A stretch of 64,000 bases of DNA, taken from the NCBI RefSeq assembly GCF_021134715.1, contig NC_060019.1, forward strand, positions 6,138,001-6,202,000. The letters are read 5' to 3'. Under the pieces are notes generated by a model. That model made no database searches and had not been told where the DNA came from. It saw nothing but the letters and a program-made list of their open reading frames with translations. The DNA comes from Daphnia pulex (taxonomy: Eukaryota; Arthropoda; Branchiopoda; Diplostraca; Daphniidae). Position 1 is the stretch's first letter. Each line of letters begins with the position of its first letter. This document shows, piece by piece, positions 1-11,302 of the stretch. Made by a program: the position numbers and the translations under genes.

Positions 1-180
1 ATAAACCGAATATTGATGGCAAAAACTTACGAGAAGAAAACCGCATTAGTTAGTTGGGTTAACGACCTTAAGGGGATAATTTAAGGTAAAAATCGGGAAA
101 TTATACCGGTAAAATTCCATTTACCGTTTTTTTTCACCGGTAAATTACCATTTTTCAACCAACAACCGCCACTAGGGCAT

Positions 181-1899
181 ATGTTGCCAGCATTCAACAG
201 GTGCTTTCATCCAATCAAGAAAGTCTTAATTTTTTCCAATAAAGAAAACAAAAGCCAAGACCGAGGGCCTATGAATGCCAAAAGGGCATCACATATGTTT
301 CTTTTGTTATTCAAATCGGCGGGGAATCTTAATTTACAAACAGGGATCGACGCTGGAGGTGGAAACATCAAAAAATTTTCGATCATGGATTCTCTTGTCG
401 AGGGCGACAGTTGCACGTAAAAAACAGTGAATATTACAGTTGCTTCGCAAAATTACCAAAGATGGTTCAATATGGACTTGATTGTAGCTTGGGCAATGAC
501 TTCATCTTCTTTTTCGTAAAGCTGCATTAGCAATAAGTAACTTATGTCAAGTACAGGTGCTGTAGTGGAGAGTCTAATTTTTTAGAAAGCTTCACTATGA
601 CGAATTGCCACAAAAGTTTACATTCGTTTCACTTCAGTTCTTTCATTTTTGGACATAGGAAATGTTTCTGACATCATCTGCAACTTCAGAAAATATATCG
701 CATAAGCCATGACTTTGGCGTGGCGGTTGGCACCAGACTTTCTGATAACGGATGCCCGCCTTGGAATTGTTCTGCCTAGGAAAATTACTGTAAACTCAAC
801 CAATTTCCGATAGTCTTCTCGGGGGAATGTATTTTTTCGAAGACATTCGCGAACCATATTCGTTTTCACTTGGAGTTCTTCAGAAACCTAATTTATATTT
901 TTATAAAATAAACTCTATGAATATTGAATGTGAATAGATAAGGATTACTTCTGAGTAATCGAATAAACTTAAATTATTCGTGCCCTTTTCAAGATTATCC
1001 CATTCTTTTTTAAAACGCCGAAAGAGTAATTCCGATGGGCTATTTCTTTTCCCCATAATACTTCTGCGACATGTTTGATGTGCAATTCATACACATGGTG
1101 ACGACAAGCGAGCCAGAAAATATGATGACTTAAACGGCGCTCAATTAAAGTTACACTACTTTTTCATCGGCCAGATTTGCTTGAAATAGTGTCAAAAACG
1201 GCACCAACTACGTTCTCGGCAATATTCCATTCCTCCAATAATTAAAATACTGCTTTATGTTGAGAGTCTCCAGTAGAACCAGGAATATTAGAGATGTCTA
1301 ACAACTTCGGGGTCTTTTGTGGGTGACCACTGATGAGAACGGCGATTCCATTATCGATCAACCAACTGATATATTTTTCAGTTTTGAATCATAGTGCTCA
1401 ATGCAAAAGGGTGGTTTGTTCAAACTGTCCATAATGTGTTCAGCAGCTTTCTATTGAAATACTCGGTTATTTCTCCACGTAGTAGTGACAGCAAATAGTC
1501 GTTATCAACTCCGTTTGCACCTGTAATAATTGACGCTTGGATTGCAGTGTGGTTTCTCACTGAGAGACCACGACTAAGAGTGACAGCTCCAGTTACCGCT
1601 GCCAAGTTTTTTATTGGGACTTCTAGTAGTGCTGAAGTTGGCCTAGAACACTTAGAAGTACGCCGAAAATCTTGATCTTGATCACATTCGTTTTCGCTGA
1701 CGGGCAATTCGTCATCCCTGGTTTTCCAGTATATCCCTGTTGATGTTAGTTGTCTGTCAGGAGAGCCTTGATCTTGAATAACTCGATTGGTTTGTTTCAT
1801 TTCTTCGTGTAAACCTTTTTTGGCACTCAACGAGTGAACGATCGAGACCATTAATGTATCCAATTTAAGGAAATAACCGTTGGCATCGTAGCAATTCAT
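181..1899 (-). pseudogene. Degenerate RNase-H-like (hAT-like) transposase of an unnamed family
   Basis: Read on the minus strand, several frames join into one decayed protein. Near 1200-1130 there is a segment with FDTISS and SG, and near 1130-1080 the motif WLACRHHVYELHIKHV, which resembles the C-x-H region of the RNase-H fold in hAT-like transposases. Further on come QVKTNMVRECLRKNTF (about 860-820), a block rich in LMQLYEKEDEVIAQA (about 530-480) and FIGPRSWLLF (about 270-230). Stops and frame changes separate the blocks. The upstream piece at 1420-1899 is an open 159-residue stretch without a recognised domain. I recall this block order from multicopy invertebrate hypothetical proteins, which suggests a cut-and-paste transposase, but I cannot name the family. 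The copy is clearly dead. A domesticated gene is unlikely given the stops. Confidence 0.5.
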
Positions 1900-3849
1900 A
1901 ATTCTCTGCCCAAGTTGCTAGCCTCGTTGCTTTCAGCTGCTCTAGTGTATCAGAAGGAGAAAAATCACACGGTTCAAAAGTGGTTCATTTAATTTTGAAA
2001 ACTTTGATCTTTTCGATTTAGATTATTTTCAAATTAAACCACTGTAAGGGTGAACTAACGAGAAGTTCGAGACATTTTTTTTTCTGGGCGCATTGGTAAA
2101 TATGCTTTTCCCCAAAGCGCATTAAGTTCTTTAAGTATTTGCTTCATTATGCCTCTTATTGGTTTGTTTATCTCTTCTTGTCGTAGCTGAAGGAACTTTT
2201 TTATTACGACACGTTTAATTGAAGTTTGCTTCCATGTTCAAGTGTACGGTCTAATCCATAGCCGAACAACTAGTCCTCGTTATCTTTCCTAGTGCTCCTC
2301 TTCATGGTTTTTTTTTCACTCTAAATAATAACACTAACAATAAAGTGGCGCGCGTCACAGAATCACAGTATTATGAATCATTGAGACGTGACGCTATTAT
2401 GCCACACCGTTGACAAATTGAAATAAAATTATTAATTTTCGTTAATAAATAAATTCCAATCCCCTTGAAACTTGGCCTAATTGTACATGTAACCTTTAAC
2501 ATTTAGTCTTAAGGCAGTCAATATATATAAATGGGAAATATTAAAAAAAATTATACATTTTTCAATAATTGGAAGTTTTTCATCTGGCAGGGGTCTAAAA
2601 ATCTTCTGAATTTTTTATTTTTGTTATACAAGTGATTCAACACACATACTATCCCAATATAAAAGACCAGGTCAATCAAAAAATAAAAGTGTAAAATGAA
2701 ACACCCTAGGATACCTATTTTTGTGTAGCCTGCGGTCCTGCGGAGATATTTGGTCGCATATTATCTCTAAAATACCCCTCCCTGAGAGAATTTGAATTAA
2801 AGAGTATTCTTTTCGCAGTGATAGGGGATTTCTATTCCGAACAGATATTCTCATTCTAGTTTTCATTCAAACGAAGGGAGAACTCCATCCGGTTACTGAG
2901 GACCCACGATCAACCCTGGGATACCAAAAATAATCTGGCTATCTTACTCCATCAGTATCATCAGATAAATCTAAGATTTCGTCCCTTTTTTGAGAATTTC
3001 AAAGATCATATGGCACTCCCCAGTGGTTGCCGCTGAGCCTGAAACGGACAGACCGGAGATGGTGGATTACCATCTCGTACTGCTCTTAGTGGAAATTAGT
3101 TCCAAGTCTGGCATTGGAAATGGAGATCGATTTAGCAGAAAAACTTGTACGTTTGTCTTTTGTCAGATACCAAGACAATACTAGCACAGAAAACTATAAG
3201 GAAGTTTCTGCACACAAGAAGTGAGTATAAATGTTGATTCTGTATTTTTTGATAAATACCATAAGCAGTCATTTACTAAAGCTGATGTATATTCCTTTCT
3301 TCCAATATTACTATTTACTTATTGTGTTGTAAGATATATTGAAAAGACTTATCTTTACACAAAAATAGTTTCCTTTTAAATTTTTTTTTAACTCGTTTAC
3401 CTTCAAATCTGAGCAGTTTAAATTTTGGAACACGAGAGAGAAATTTTACTGAAGATAACTTTGCATGAAGGGGAAACTTTGACAAGTGAATATGCCAAAT
3501 ATCAGTTCGGTGGACTTTGTGTGGTTGTCGAATTGGTTTTAACACCCAAACACTGAATTACACACGCACTTAACACTTGTTGCGATTTCTCCTTTGTTTT
3601 CTTTCGGAGAACGAGTAAGTATTTCCTACGAGCTACGAGAACAAAGGTGGTATCCCTCCCTCCCACGAAAAAAGACAAATGAGAACACGTTACGTAGTCA
3701 AATTGTTTAAAAATATATCGTTTCACTTTTTCTACTTTTTCCGCCAAAAAATAGTAAGCTCATTCCGGCGGATTCTAAGCAAGTCTTCATTGGTCAATAA
3801 GCTTGGTCACGTGACTTTCGACAAATGAGCGTTTACGCTTTGTAGCCTA
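1900..3849. other. Unassigned AT-rich stretch
   Basis: Only short open frames without recognisable domains occur here. Around 2990-3184 and 3315-3747 there are frames of 64-81 codons with no family resemblance that I can see. No RNA gene or inverted-repeat element was recognised. It is probably decayed repeat sequence. Confidence 0.4.
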
Positions 3850-4990
3850 TTTACTTAACGCACCCCTGGTGGTGAGAGGAGAAATTTTGTCTTTTAGTCG
3901 GTTTGTGCAACCAACTATGGTTCTGCAACACTGCTGCGAAATTTTTTGAACCAACACTCCCACTCAAAAAATTAAAGAGAAAACATGAGGTAAGTGGGAA
4001 ATTTTTAGGGCCGGCTGTTATTCCGGAAGAGGTCAAACCCGGTATGAGCTCACGGAATTTTTTGAATTCGGTTGATCGGAAGAGGTTCTTGAGAATGTCA
4101 GCCAGGTTGTTCTTCTTATCCACCCGTTAAGCTTTGATCTTGCGCGCCTCTGCATAGTCTCAGACGATGCAATGATGCTTGATCGAAACTCAGGATTGCT
4201 GGCTAGTTGTATCACTGCATTGTTGTCACAGAAGAGGGTACGCTAAAATGTTTCTGACCACTTCCCAGTTTTGAGGTCTAGGTTTGCGGCAGTAACGAGA
4301 GACTTGGTTCACAGTAAAGCAATATGTAACCGCGTAGCTTGTGTAAGGTAGTTCAGGCATCCCATTGCCTGTTGATACGGCACTGTTTCCATCGCAACTT
4401 TTTCGGCTCTCGTCGAGGGGCACATTTCGTTCGAGGGACGTACATGTGGATCCGCTGGCATCGACTTAGGGTTGCAATCCGAATTGTTGAATCTGGTTAG
4501 AATTTTTCGATACCGACTTGATTGGCAAACAGCCTTTTTTCCCCTGATTCTTTAAACCTCGAGTCCAACAAAGTGGTCTGTTGGCAGTTTCCTCATTTCA
4601 AAATGTTCGCCAAGGAAGGCCAGGACTTCGGCGATTGCTGTCTTGCTTTTGCTGCACACGAGGCGGTCGTCGACCCAGATCACGATGCTCAAAATCTCTT
4701 CCTCTCGGGGACCCGTGGAAAAACACAGGGGTCGTGTCGGCTTCGGTTGAAGCCGAATTTGAGAAGGCAGTTGAATTTACAGTTCCACACCCATGGGGAC
4801 TGCTTCAGTCCGTAGATGCATTTTACTAGTATGCCGACTAAATAATCTTTGCCCGGTACTACGAAACCTTCTGGCTGGTGGATGTATTTTATACGTGGGT
4901 ATGTGTGAGTCGTATTCGTCTTGAACGGGGGGTTGCCAGATATGCGCTTACTTTCAGCTCAAAGCCTCCTGGTGTAGTAATTAAAGACCG
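3850..4990 (-). mobile_element. Ty1/copia retrotransposon pol fragment (reverse transcriptase to RNase H)
   Basis: The minus strand keeps the order of a copia polyprotein. From about 4830 there is CIYGLKQSPWVWN, the copia reverse-transcriptase YGLKQSP motif. At about 4680-4660 comes VIWVDDRLV, the equivalent of the YVDD active site. At about 4610-4560 there is FLGEHFEMRKLP and FVGLE, then near 4320-4260 VNQVSRYCRKPRP, and near 4120-4050 KKNNLADILKNLFRSTEF, the RNase H tail usually reading NLADILTKPL. Frame changes and stops separate the blocks. Gag, integrase and flanking LTRs were not seen. The fragment ends near 3850 and is dead. Superfamily assignment is firm; the lineage within copia is not. 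Confidence 0.8.
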
Positions 4991-6642
4991 GTAAAAGTGC
5001 CCATCTTCAAGAACTGATGAATATGATTAGAGCCATTGTTTCCTATTTCAATAGAAAGGGATGGTGGACATTCAGGCCAGGGGCATTCAGATCGGGGACA
5101 TCCAGACCGAAGAAAAACTACTTGCTGCTTGAAAGAATCCCATGTTCTTTATTTGATGGTAATAAGCGTACAATTCAAATCATTTCAGTGTTGCCAAATG
5201 CTTTTAGTTCAATGTAAAGAATATATACCGAATAAATGTACTAGACGACATGTCAGTTTTTAATTGCGTCGCGAATAAAGTTGTCTTGAATTTCTTTCAA
5301 GTGCACAAACAATTCTCATTCAATTTTCGTATACCTCAAATGGCTTCAGCTTTAAGTGATGTGTGGTTCACCTGCAAATGGCATTTAGAGGAAGAAATCC
5401 TCAAGTTGTATCTTGTCGTCTGTGTCACGAAGTAGTCCATCGTACTTGTTTACCAAATTTATTGGCCAGAACGGATTATAATGCGTCATGCTTCGGTGTT
5501 CTTCACAGCACGTTTCTACCATAACTTGTTTCTCGTAAAAGAAAGCAATCTGGGTTGAAAACGATCGAGCCCTTCTCCAAAAGGGTTCGTAAAGTTCCAC
5601 ATCCCGAACCGAATCACAAACCTTCAATACAAGGCCTAGGTATTGAGTTCACACCAGGAAAAATTCCATGGCATGTGATGCTTTAAAAAAAATCTCAAAA
5701 AATAGAAAAATAAATGTATCTTCTTCGCCTGATCTTGGAAACCGACACTCGTTGTTAATTCAGTTTCTCAAAATTAAACAGTTAATTCATCAAGTTGTTG
5801 AGAGTTCTTGAAATTTTACAACTAAAATTACCTTGAGTCTCCCAAATGGAAGACCTATGATTTTATGGTCAAAATCTTGGAGCCATTTCGGATTTTGATA
5901 ACGATGATTGATTTATCTAATAAAACTAAGGTCACTACGTCCTAAGAAAATTTTTATTTTGATCATAACGTAAATTAAAATTTTTTATAATATTTAGTAT
6001 GCCTAACAGGTTATTTTCATAGCTGAAGAACTCGTTCGTCACACAACGGATATGGGATTAATGTGCTTTGGATTTTTCACCAGGATATGATATTTCAGAT
6101 CAAGTAGAAACATTGATGTTGTTGATGGTTACTCATCGAATAACGACGTTCTCATTGCCTCTGTGTAATATCCACGCTTTAAACTTTTATAGCTTTATGA
6201 ATCGGGATAACACTAGAGCTTCAAAACAATTATTTTACAGTTCTTCAGAATCCAAAAATTTGAACACTAAAGAGCAAGAACCGACCCATGAAGTAAAAAG
6301 GAGCTTCTTTGACAGGCTGAAACGAGGGGTAGTTTTTACACAGTTAATTACGGCCAAATATTTTAGCGCATGTTTCGAGGTAAAATAGAAAAAATAAATT
6401 ATTTAGCTACATCCTCATTCACATCTTAATGATATTCGTATATTTGCCATGTTAAGATTGAAAAATACCTTTTCAGGATTGGATCTTGAAATAGATCTTA
6501 TTAGAATGGTGGAAAGAAAAAACAGACCAACACCTCCGTATCCTTGCAAAAAAATACATGTCTTAGATTAGTTTTGTTCCGTGAGAAATAAATTTTTCCA
6601 AGATCAGATTATTACTGATTGTAGGACAAATTTAATGTTCAC
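4991..6642. other. Unassigned stretch with a MULE-end-like motif
   Basis: Short open frames at 5017-5263, 5385-5627 and 6068-6388 have no recognised domain. At about 5063-5106 the sequence repeats cattcag/catccag-ggcc-like units, resembling the terminal motif of the larger inverted-repeat element that starts at 8049. It may be a solo or decayed end of the same family. Confidence 0.35.
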
Positions 6643-7022
6643 ATGGCTTTGATAATTGGCATGGTGGCCTCAAAAGCTTTTAAGAGGATTGCTGAAGATA
6701 TTTTAAGAGGAAACTTTCAAAACCAACCGGAAAGAAAGGTTCTACCACACTATGGTTTGGACGGAAATATTGACGGAGTTGACGTCTTTGATATCTCGGA
6801 ACAATCCGAATTCATCCCGATTATGGTTATAGCTGTCTGCATCGCTCTTTCAGTCTCTCCGGAAGATGAAAATTTAAGCTAACTTACCCTTTTATTGCTG
6901 GTGTTTATCAAGGACCGGGAAAACCAACAGTTGAGGAGAACATCAAACCCTTATTGGCAGTTACGTCGCCTGGATCCGCTAAACGATGGGCCGAAACAAT
7001 AGTTAGGACGTTGTACATGTAG
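6643..7022 (+). pseudogene. Fragment of a tnp2-like (CMC/EnSpm-type) transposase
   Basis: The first frame reads GLDGNIDGVDVFD followed by EFIPIMV and is cut by a stop. A shifted frame then gives FIAGVYQGPGKPTVEENIKP. These two blocks line up with the blocks NIDGTQIFKTNS-LWPILVRV and LFIGKGKPTNLEDYLKP of the longer tnp2-like copy at 19.6-21.7 kb. The conserved pairing of an N-IDG strand with a G-x-GKPT loop is the basis of the call. The copy is short, frameshifted and divergent, so the family link is an inference from two motifs. Nothing coding could be followed past 7022. Confidence 0.4.
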
Positions 7023-8048
7023 TCTGCGATTTGTGAAACTCCAATGAGAGATTAAGAAGTGCAAATCAGGAACGAGTTACTTTGGTTGCAAACAGTGCGT
7101 CCAGCGCGGAACGAATAAAAAAATAACTGTTGTAAATGAAGAAAAAATTTGAGATTTTTCAAATTAAAGAGCTTAATGCCAACCAAAGAATTGATGAAGA
7201 TTTTCTCAAATATTCGAGTGATAAGAACGATAATACTGAAGACAACTATTGCTCTGATCTCGTAAATCCCAGTCCATTCCTTCCGTTTGGTTATCCAATA
7301 ATCAAAGGTTTTGCTCTAGTTCAAGTTCGAGTTCATGCATACACTCGACCAAGGCGCTTTCGGCAGAGCAATCACAGGTCTCGCCTATGAAAAAAAGAAG
7401 AAAAGTTAGATAAAAACAATCTTAGAAAGATTGACCATCGAATAAATTTATTCGCAAAATGCAGGCCTTGCGAGTTCAAACGAAAGCCAAGAATTCTCAG
7501 TTCCAACGCCCGACGGTACAAACATCATGAACAACGCAACATGTTACTTTATTACCTGTTTCCTGTTTTCAAGGGAATATTATCGAAGGAAAAGTTAAAA
7601 AATTTACTGCTGCTTCAACACCTCAATTTATTGATGGGTGGATTCTAGCCAAAACTTGAGCCAGAAGCAGACCTTGTTGAAGCAAGGAGAGTAAGCCGTT
7701 TGTATAATCAACAACAAATGGACAGTAAAATTCCCATTAGACACACATGCATACAACCGACGACTGTGAACATTTTCAAGTCCAGTCTGAAAGTATAAGT
7801 GCCTACTTTTGATCTTTTGAAACTTTTATGCGTTTCTTAAGAAACGTATTTACTTCTGGCTACATGCCAATTGTTCTAGAACAATTAATCAACAGACTCT
7901 ACAGAAGTATAAGTACCGTTTAAACACGACAGAAGACGGCTCCATAATCAACAACAATTTGGTTTTTTATGTCGAAGTTAAAAAGTGGGTGATGAAACAC
8001 TCCAATCAAAAAATTGTGGTCGAACACAATAGCCTTTAGAGGGTGGGT
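7023..8048. other. Unassigned stretch
   Basis: An 84-codon frame at 7136-7390 has no recognised domain. The remainder is AT-rich with scattered stops. No structural RNA or terminal repeat was recognised. Confidence 0.35.
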
Positions 8049-8126
8049 GACATTCAGGCCCAGTCATTCAGGCCCGTTCCATTCAGACCCTGAGCCTGAA
8101 TGTCGCAAAACATGGGCCTGAAATGT
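8049..8126 (+). repeat. Left terminal inverted repeat of the MULE element
   Basis: It matches the reverse complement of 12711-12787 with a handful of mismatches. It contains repeated cattcagg-type units in both orientations, so it can also fold on itself. Confidence 0.8.
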
Positions 8127-8190
8127 CAAATAACAAAATAATTTACCAACGATGGCGCTATCTATGTCTCACTATGCTCCTATACTGTTC

Positions 8191-8357
8191 CTCCTATCGG
8201 TTAATAATAGACAATAAATTCAGACTCACGACGATGTACGTATACTGTATTAATAAGTTTATGCCACCTATCGGTTAAAAATAAACCACAAATTCAGACG
8301 ACACAAATAGAAAAAAACGGGAAATGCCACCTATCGGTTAACAATATACCACAAATT
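8191..8357 (+). repeat. Threefold subterminal repeat
   Basis: The unit ccacctatcggttaa followed by aata and accacaaatt occurs near 8191, 8264 and 8326, with the first copy slightly diverged. The spacing is about 62-73 bases. Subterminal repeats of this kind are common transposase-binding regions in DNA transposons; that role here is inferred. Confidence 0.6.
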
Positions 8358-8444
8358 GCAAACCACAAGTGCAACAAAGGAGCCGCAAGAAAAGAAAAGG
8401 TGCGGTAGCCCAGTAAGTAAATGAACTCAGTAGGCCATTGTTAA

Positions 8445-8816
8445 TTGTATAATCAACTTAGCTTTTTTCAATATTTACCAGAACAAAAATCTACTGCCTG
8501 TTCCATCCATACAAGACTCTCGTCCTACTCAGTTGTCATTCCCAAATGTAGTTATTGGACCAGACCATACATCCAACGATCCACCCCAATGAAGAATGAA
8601 CATGTTGTTTTAATACCACAGTTGATATTGGCCAAACTAGCCTCCATGTCAACCTTATCAGTAGCATCAATGGCAATGCCAACATCATCAACTACCAATT
8701 CAAGCTCCAAAATTGGTGATGGCAGCAGTAGATATCACATCCTGCAGCCACTTAGGGAAAAAACTGTCGAACTACGACAGCCAGACCTTCCAAGTGTTCG
8801 AGATGAACCGATTTAA
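8445..8816 (+). CDS. Open frame of unknown function inside the MULE element
   Basis: A 123-codon frame is rich in Ser, Thr and Pro, with no recognised domain. It lies between the left inverted end and the transposase zinc-finger region and could be a decayed leader exon of the transposase or chance. No splice structure was confirmed. Treat it as hypothetical. Confidence 0.25.
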   Translation: MYNQLSFFQYLPEQKSTACSIHTRLSSYSVVIPKCSYWTRPYIQRSTPMKNEHVVLIPQLILAKLASMSTLSVASMAMPTSSTTNSSSKIGDGSSRYHILQPLREKTVELRQPDLPSVRDEPI

Positions 8817-8952
8817 GATGAGCCCGACGATGCTGAATCAACTGATAACGAGGAACCATTATGGCATATAGAGCTCCAATACAGGCCATGATAAAGTAAA
8901 AAATTATCCAAGTAAAAAAAGCTTAAAAGTAATGATATATTTTATTTTTAGA

Positions 8953-9555
8953 GAGAAGAAAACGTTATTTGACAATCTGAGACATAGTTACCACATCAAA
9001 CGCACATCAAAGTCTACTGTTACCTGGATATGCAACAAACACTGCACTCCCAATTTCTGTCGAAGCTACGTCATCAGAAGGAAAATATATACTGTGTAAA
9101 CATGCCGCATACCTGCAAAGCAGAAAAGAATGTATCACGAGACGCAGCTATAATAATACTTTTTAAGCAGCAATGATTAGATAATCCCCTGTTGAGCGCC
9201 AGGGATGTTGTAGAGAGAGAAATGATTTGTGCCTTTAACAAGAGTCCGAAAAAGGAACTGCCCATCAAAATAAATATCGTCGGAGCCGTCCAGCAGAAAA
9301 AGATGATCCAGTTTCCAAAAAAATCCGAAGAATCTGCACTTTGATTTGGGTATATTTTCAATTACAATATTACTGTAACAAAATAATTAATAAAGTTAGT
9401 TATTCCTAGGAATCTTTGAAACTTGTTTACCTCAAGGTTACTTCAGAGACGACATCAAGCTTGACAGCAAACACCATTTTTCCCGGCATCTAATTTTTGC
9501 AACAGATAATCAGCATAAATTTCTGCGTAAAGCAAATAGGTTGTATGGCGATGGT
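8953..9555 (+). pseudogene. MULE transposase, N-terminal half (FLYWCH-like finger to first catalytic Asp)
   Basis: Around 8965-9060 the frame reads HSYHIKRTSKSTVTWICNKH followed by C, the pattern of a FLYWCH/WRKY-GCM-type zinc finger found at the start of many MULE transposases. After frame changes, 9100-9360 gives KHAAYLQSRKECITRR and later KINIVGAV and KKMIQFPK. From about 9470 the frame reads ATDNQHKFLRKANRLYGDG, which is the approach to the first catalytic Asp. The Tc1-like element interrupts the frame directly after this point, and the remainder resumes at 11303. Internal stops and frameshifts show the gene was also decaying independently. Confidence 0.7.
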
Positions 9556-9556
9556 A

Positions 9557-9690
9557 CACCCACTTCCATGAATATGGTCTACAGTCATTGCGCAAAACAA
9601 CGCACCTATGTTGGCGGGTGTGCTGTAGCGCATTTTTTGTTTTCAAATGAGAGGGTGGGGGCGATTTTTTTTTCAAGCGCCAAAAAAAAA
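9557..9690 (+). repeat. Left terminal inverted repeat of the Tc1-like element
   Basis: About 134 bases, near-identical to the reverse complement of 11169-11302. It includes a run of T at about 9666-9675 and ends in an A-rich tract. Confidence 0.9.
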
Positions 9691-9813
9691 GAGTATAAAT
9701 ACAAAATCCAGTATTAACTTTAATGTTGCTCTACGCAATGGTTTCACAAATAAAAAATTTGCTTTTTGAGAAAAAGAAAAGACAGAGTAGTTAAATTTTG
9801 TCTTTTCTTTGAA

Positions 9814-11059
9814 ATGGATGCGTCGGAGAGTGAAGAAGATATAGAAATCGACCCAGCTGTTTTGGCTTTGGATAGAGGGATACGTATAACACCCGGACAA
9901 AGAAGGAAATTGTCCATTTGACTAAACAGAATTGGTCTCTACGAAGAATAGCGCTTGGATAAGGAGTGTGTGTGAAAACTGTAAGACGCTGGGTCGATCG
10001 CTAGCAAGAAGAATTTCACGTCGAACCTCATGTTAATGAAAATGGAGGACCTCGAAAAACTGACGAAGAGGAAGATTTTTGGTTGGCTTGCTCTGGTTAG
10101 TTATAGGATTCTTAAAAAATGATTTTTATTCCATTCAAAAATATTATTCTTTTCAGCTGTAAAAAACAACTTTAATAATAGTGCTGATGTTGCCTTCAAA
10201 GCCGGAATCGACAATTTGCATTTCTCAACCATAAATCGTCGTCTGATCGAAGCTGGCCTTAAATCTAAAATTGCTGCTGTCAAGGATATTTTAACGGACG
10301 AACACCGCGCAGGGAGACTAGCATTTGCGCGTCGGTATCTCAATCACCCGATACATTTTTGGAGAAGAGTGATATTTACGGACGAAAAAAGTTGGTCGTC
10401 GTTATCACATGGTCGTGTTCGAGTCCGTCGGCTTAGGAACGATAGATTCAAGAAAAGAAATATTTTAAATATCAAAAGAAGTGGTCGAACATCCGTGTCT
10501 GTTTGGGGAGGCATGTGGTCTGGTGGTTTGACGCGGCTCAGTCGAGTAGAAGGAAACTTGACGGCAGTTCAATATGTTAATATACTCGAAAACAATTTGC
10601 TCCCCTTCATTCGAGTTAATTTCCAACGAGGCGAGAGAGCAACATTCGATCAAGACAAGTAATCTATAGCTTTTTAACTAATTTCAACCGAGCGAATTTT
10701 ATTTTGTCTGATTTTTTTCAATTTGCAGTTCACGAATTCATACGGCAAACCACACACGGACTTGGCTTGAAATAACTCCAAATCTCGTTGCGCTTGAATG
10801 GCCCACAAAAGGATGTGACATGAATCCCATTGAGAATCTGTGGGGTTACTCAGTTTGTGAGTTATGTAAGGGGAAAACAGCAGAAGGAGGCCCTTTAAAT
10901 GCAAGAGATGCTAATAACGCTGACCAGTTATTCCAATTTGTTAATGAAAAATGGGAAGAATTAGCAAATGATGAAGGTTATTTACAAGCTTTGGTCGACA
11001 GTATGCCTAACAGATTACAAGCTGTTATTGACCAACAAGGAGGTTGGACTAGATATTAA
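9814..11059 (+). pseudogene. Tc1-like DDE transposase with two introns, inactivated
   Basis: The start at 9814 opens a frame with an acidic leader. A helix-turn-helix region follows (TKQNWSLRRIALG, then VKTVRRWVDR), interrupted by one frame change and in-frame TAA and TAG codons, so this copy is dead. A short intron fits 10096-10156; the frame resumes with AGIDNLHFSTINRRL. The DDE core reads IFTDEKSW (first Asp), SVWGGMW, then FDQDN made across a second intron at 10659-10728, HTANHTRTW, and DMNPIENLWG (final Glu). I count 35 residues between the second Asp and the Glu. The tail ends at 11059. The catalytic region is otherwise well preserved, which suggests recent death. Confidence 0.85.
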
Positions 11060-11168
11060 TCAAGACAATTTTTAAGTAAAGAAATAATTTTCAGTTGTTG
11101 ACTTGAATCAGTGCAATTTGGTAGAAAAAAGGAAAACTAAATACATCTTTTGTTAAATTCCAATCTTT

Positions 11169-11302
11169 TCTTTTTTTGGCGCTTGAAAAAAAAATCGCCC
11201 CCACCCTCTCATTTGAAAACAAAAAATGCGCTACAGCACACCCGCCAACATAGGTGCGTTGTTTTGCGCAATGACTGTAGACCATATTCATGGAAGTGGG
11301 TG
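11169..11302 (-). repeat. Right terminal inverted repeat of the Tc1-like element
   Basis: Reverse-complement partner of 9557-9690, differing mainly in the length of homopolymer runs. It ends at the TA duplication at 11303-11304. Confidence 0.9.

Larger units (their letters stand above)
9557..11302 (+). mobile_element. Complete Tc1/mariner-type element nested in the MULE
   Basis: The element is 1746 bp, flanked by TA at 9555-9556 and 11303-11304, the expected target duplication of Tc1/mariner elements. Its ends are near-perfect inverted repeats of about 134 bases: 9557 onward reads CACCCACTTCCATGAATATG and the strand-reversed right end matches. It carries one transposase gene in the plus direction. 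Long inverted ends and a transposase with introns are features of some Tc1-like lineages. The insertion sits between the codons of the catalytic DGTF motif of the MULE transposase, so it is younger than the MULE. Confidence 0.92.

Noticed and set aside
3780..3850. A CACGTG box near 3806 as a promoter element
   Set aside because: No supported gene starts nearby on either strand, and a single hexamer is expected by chance.
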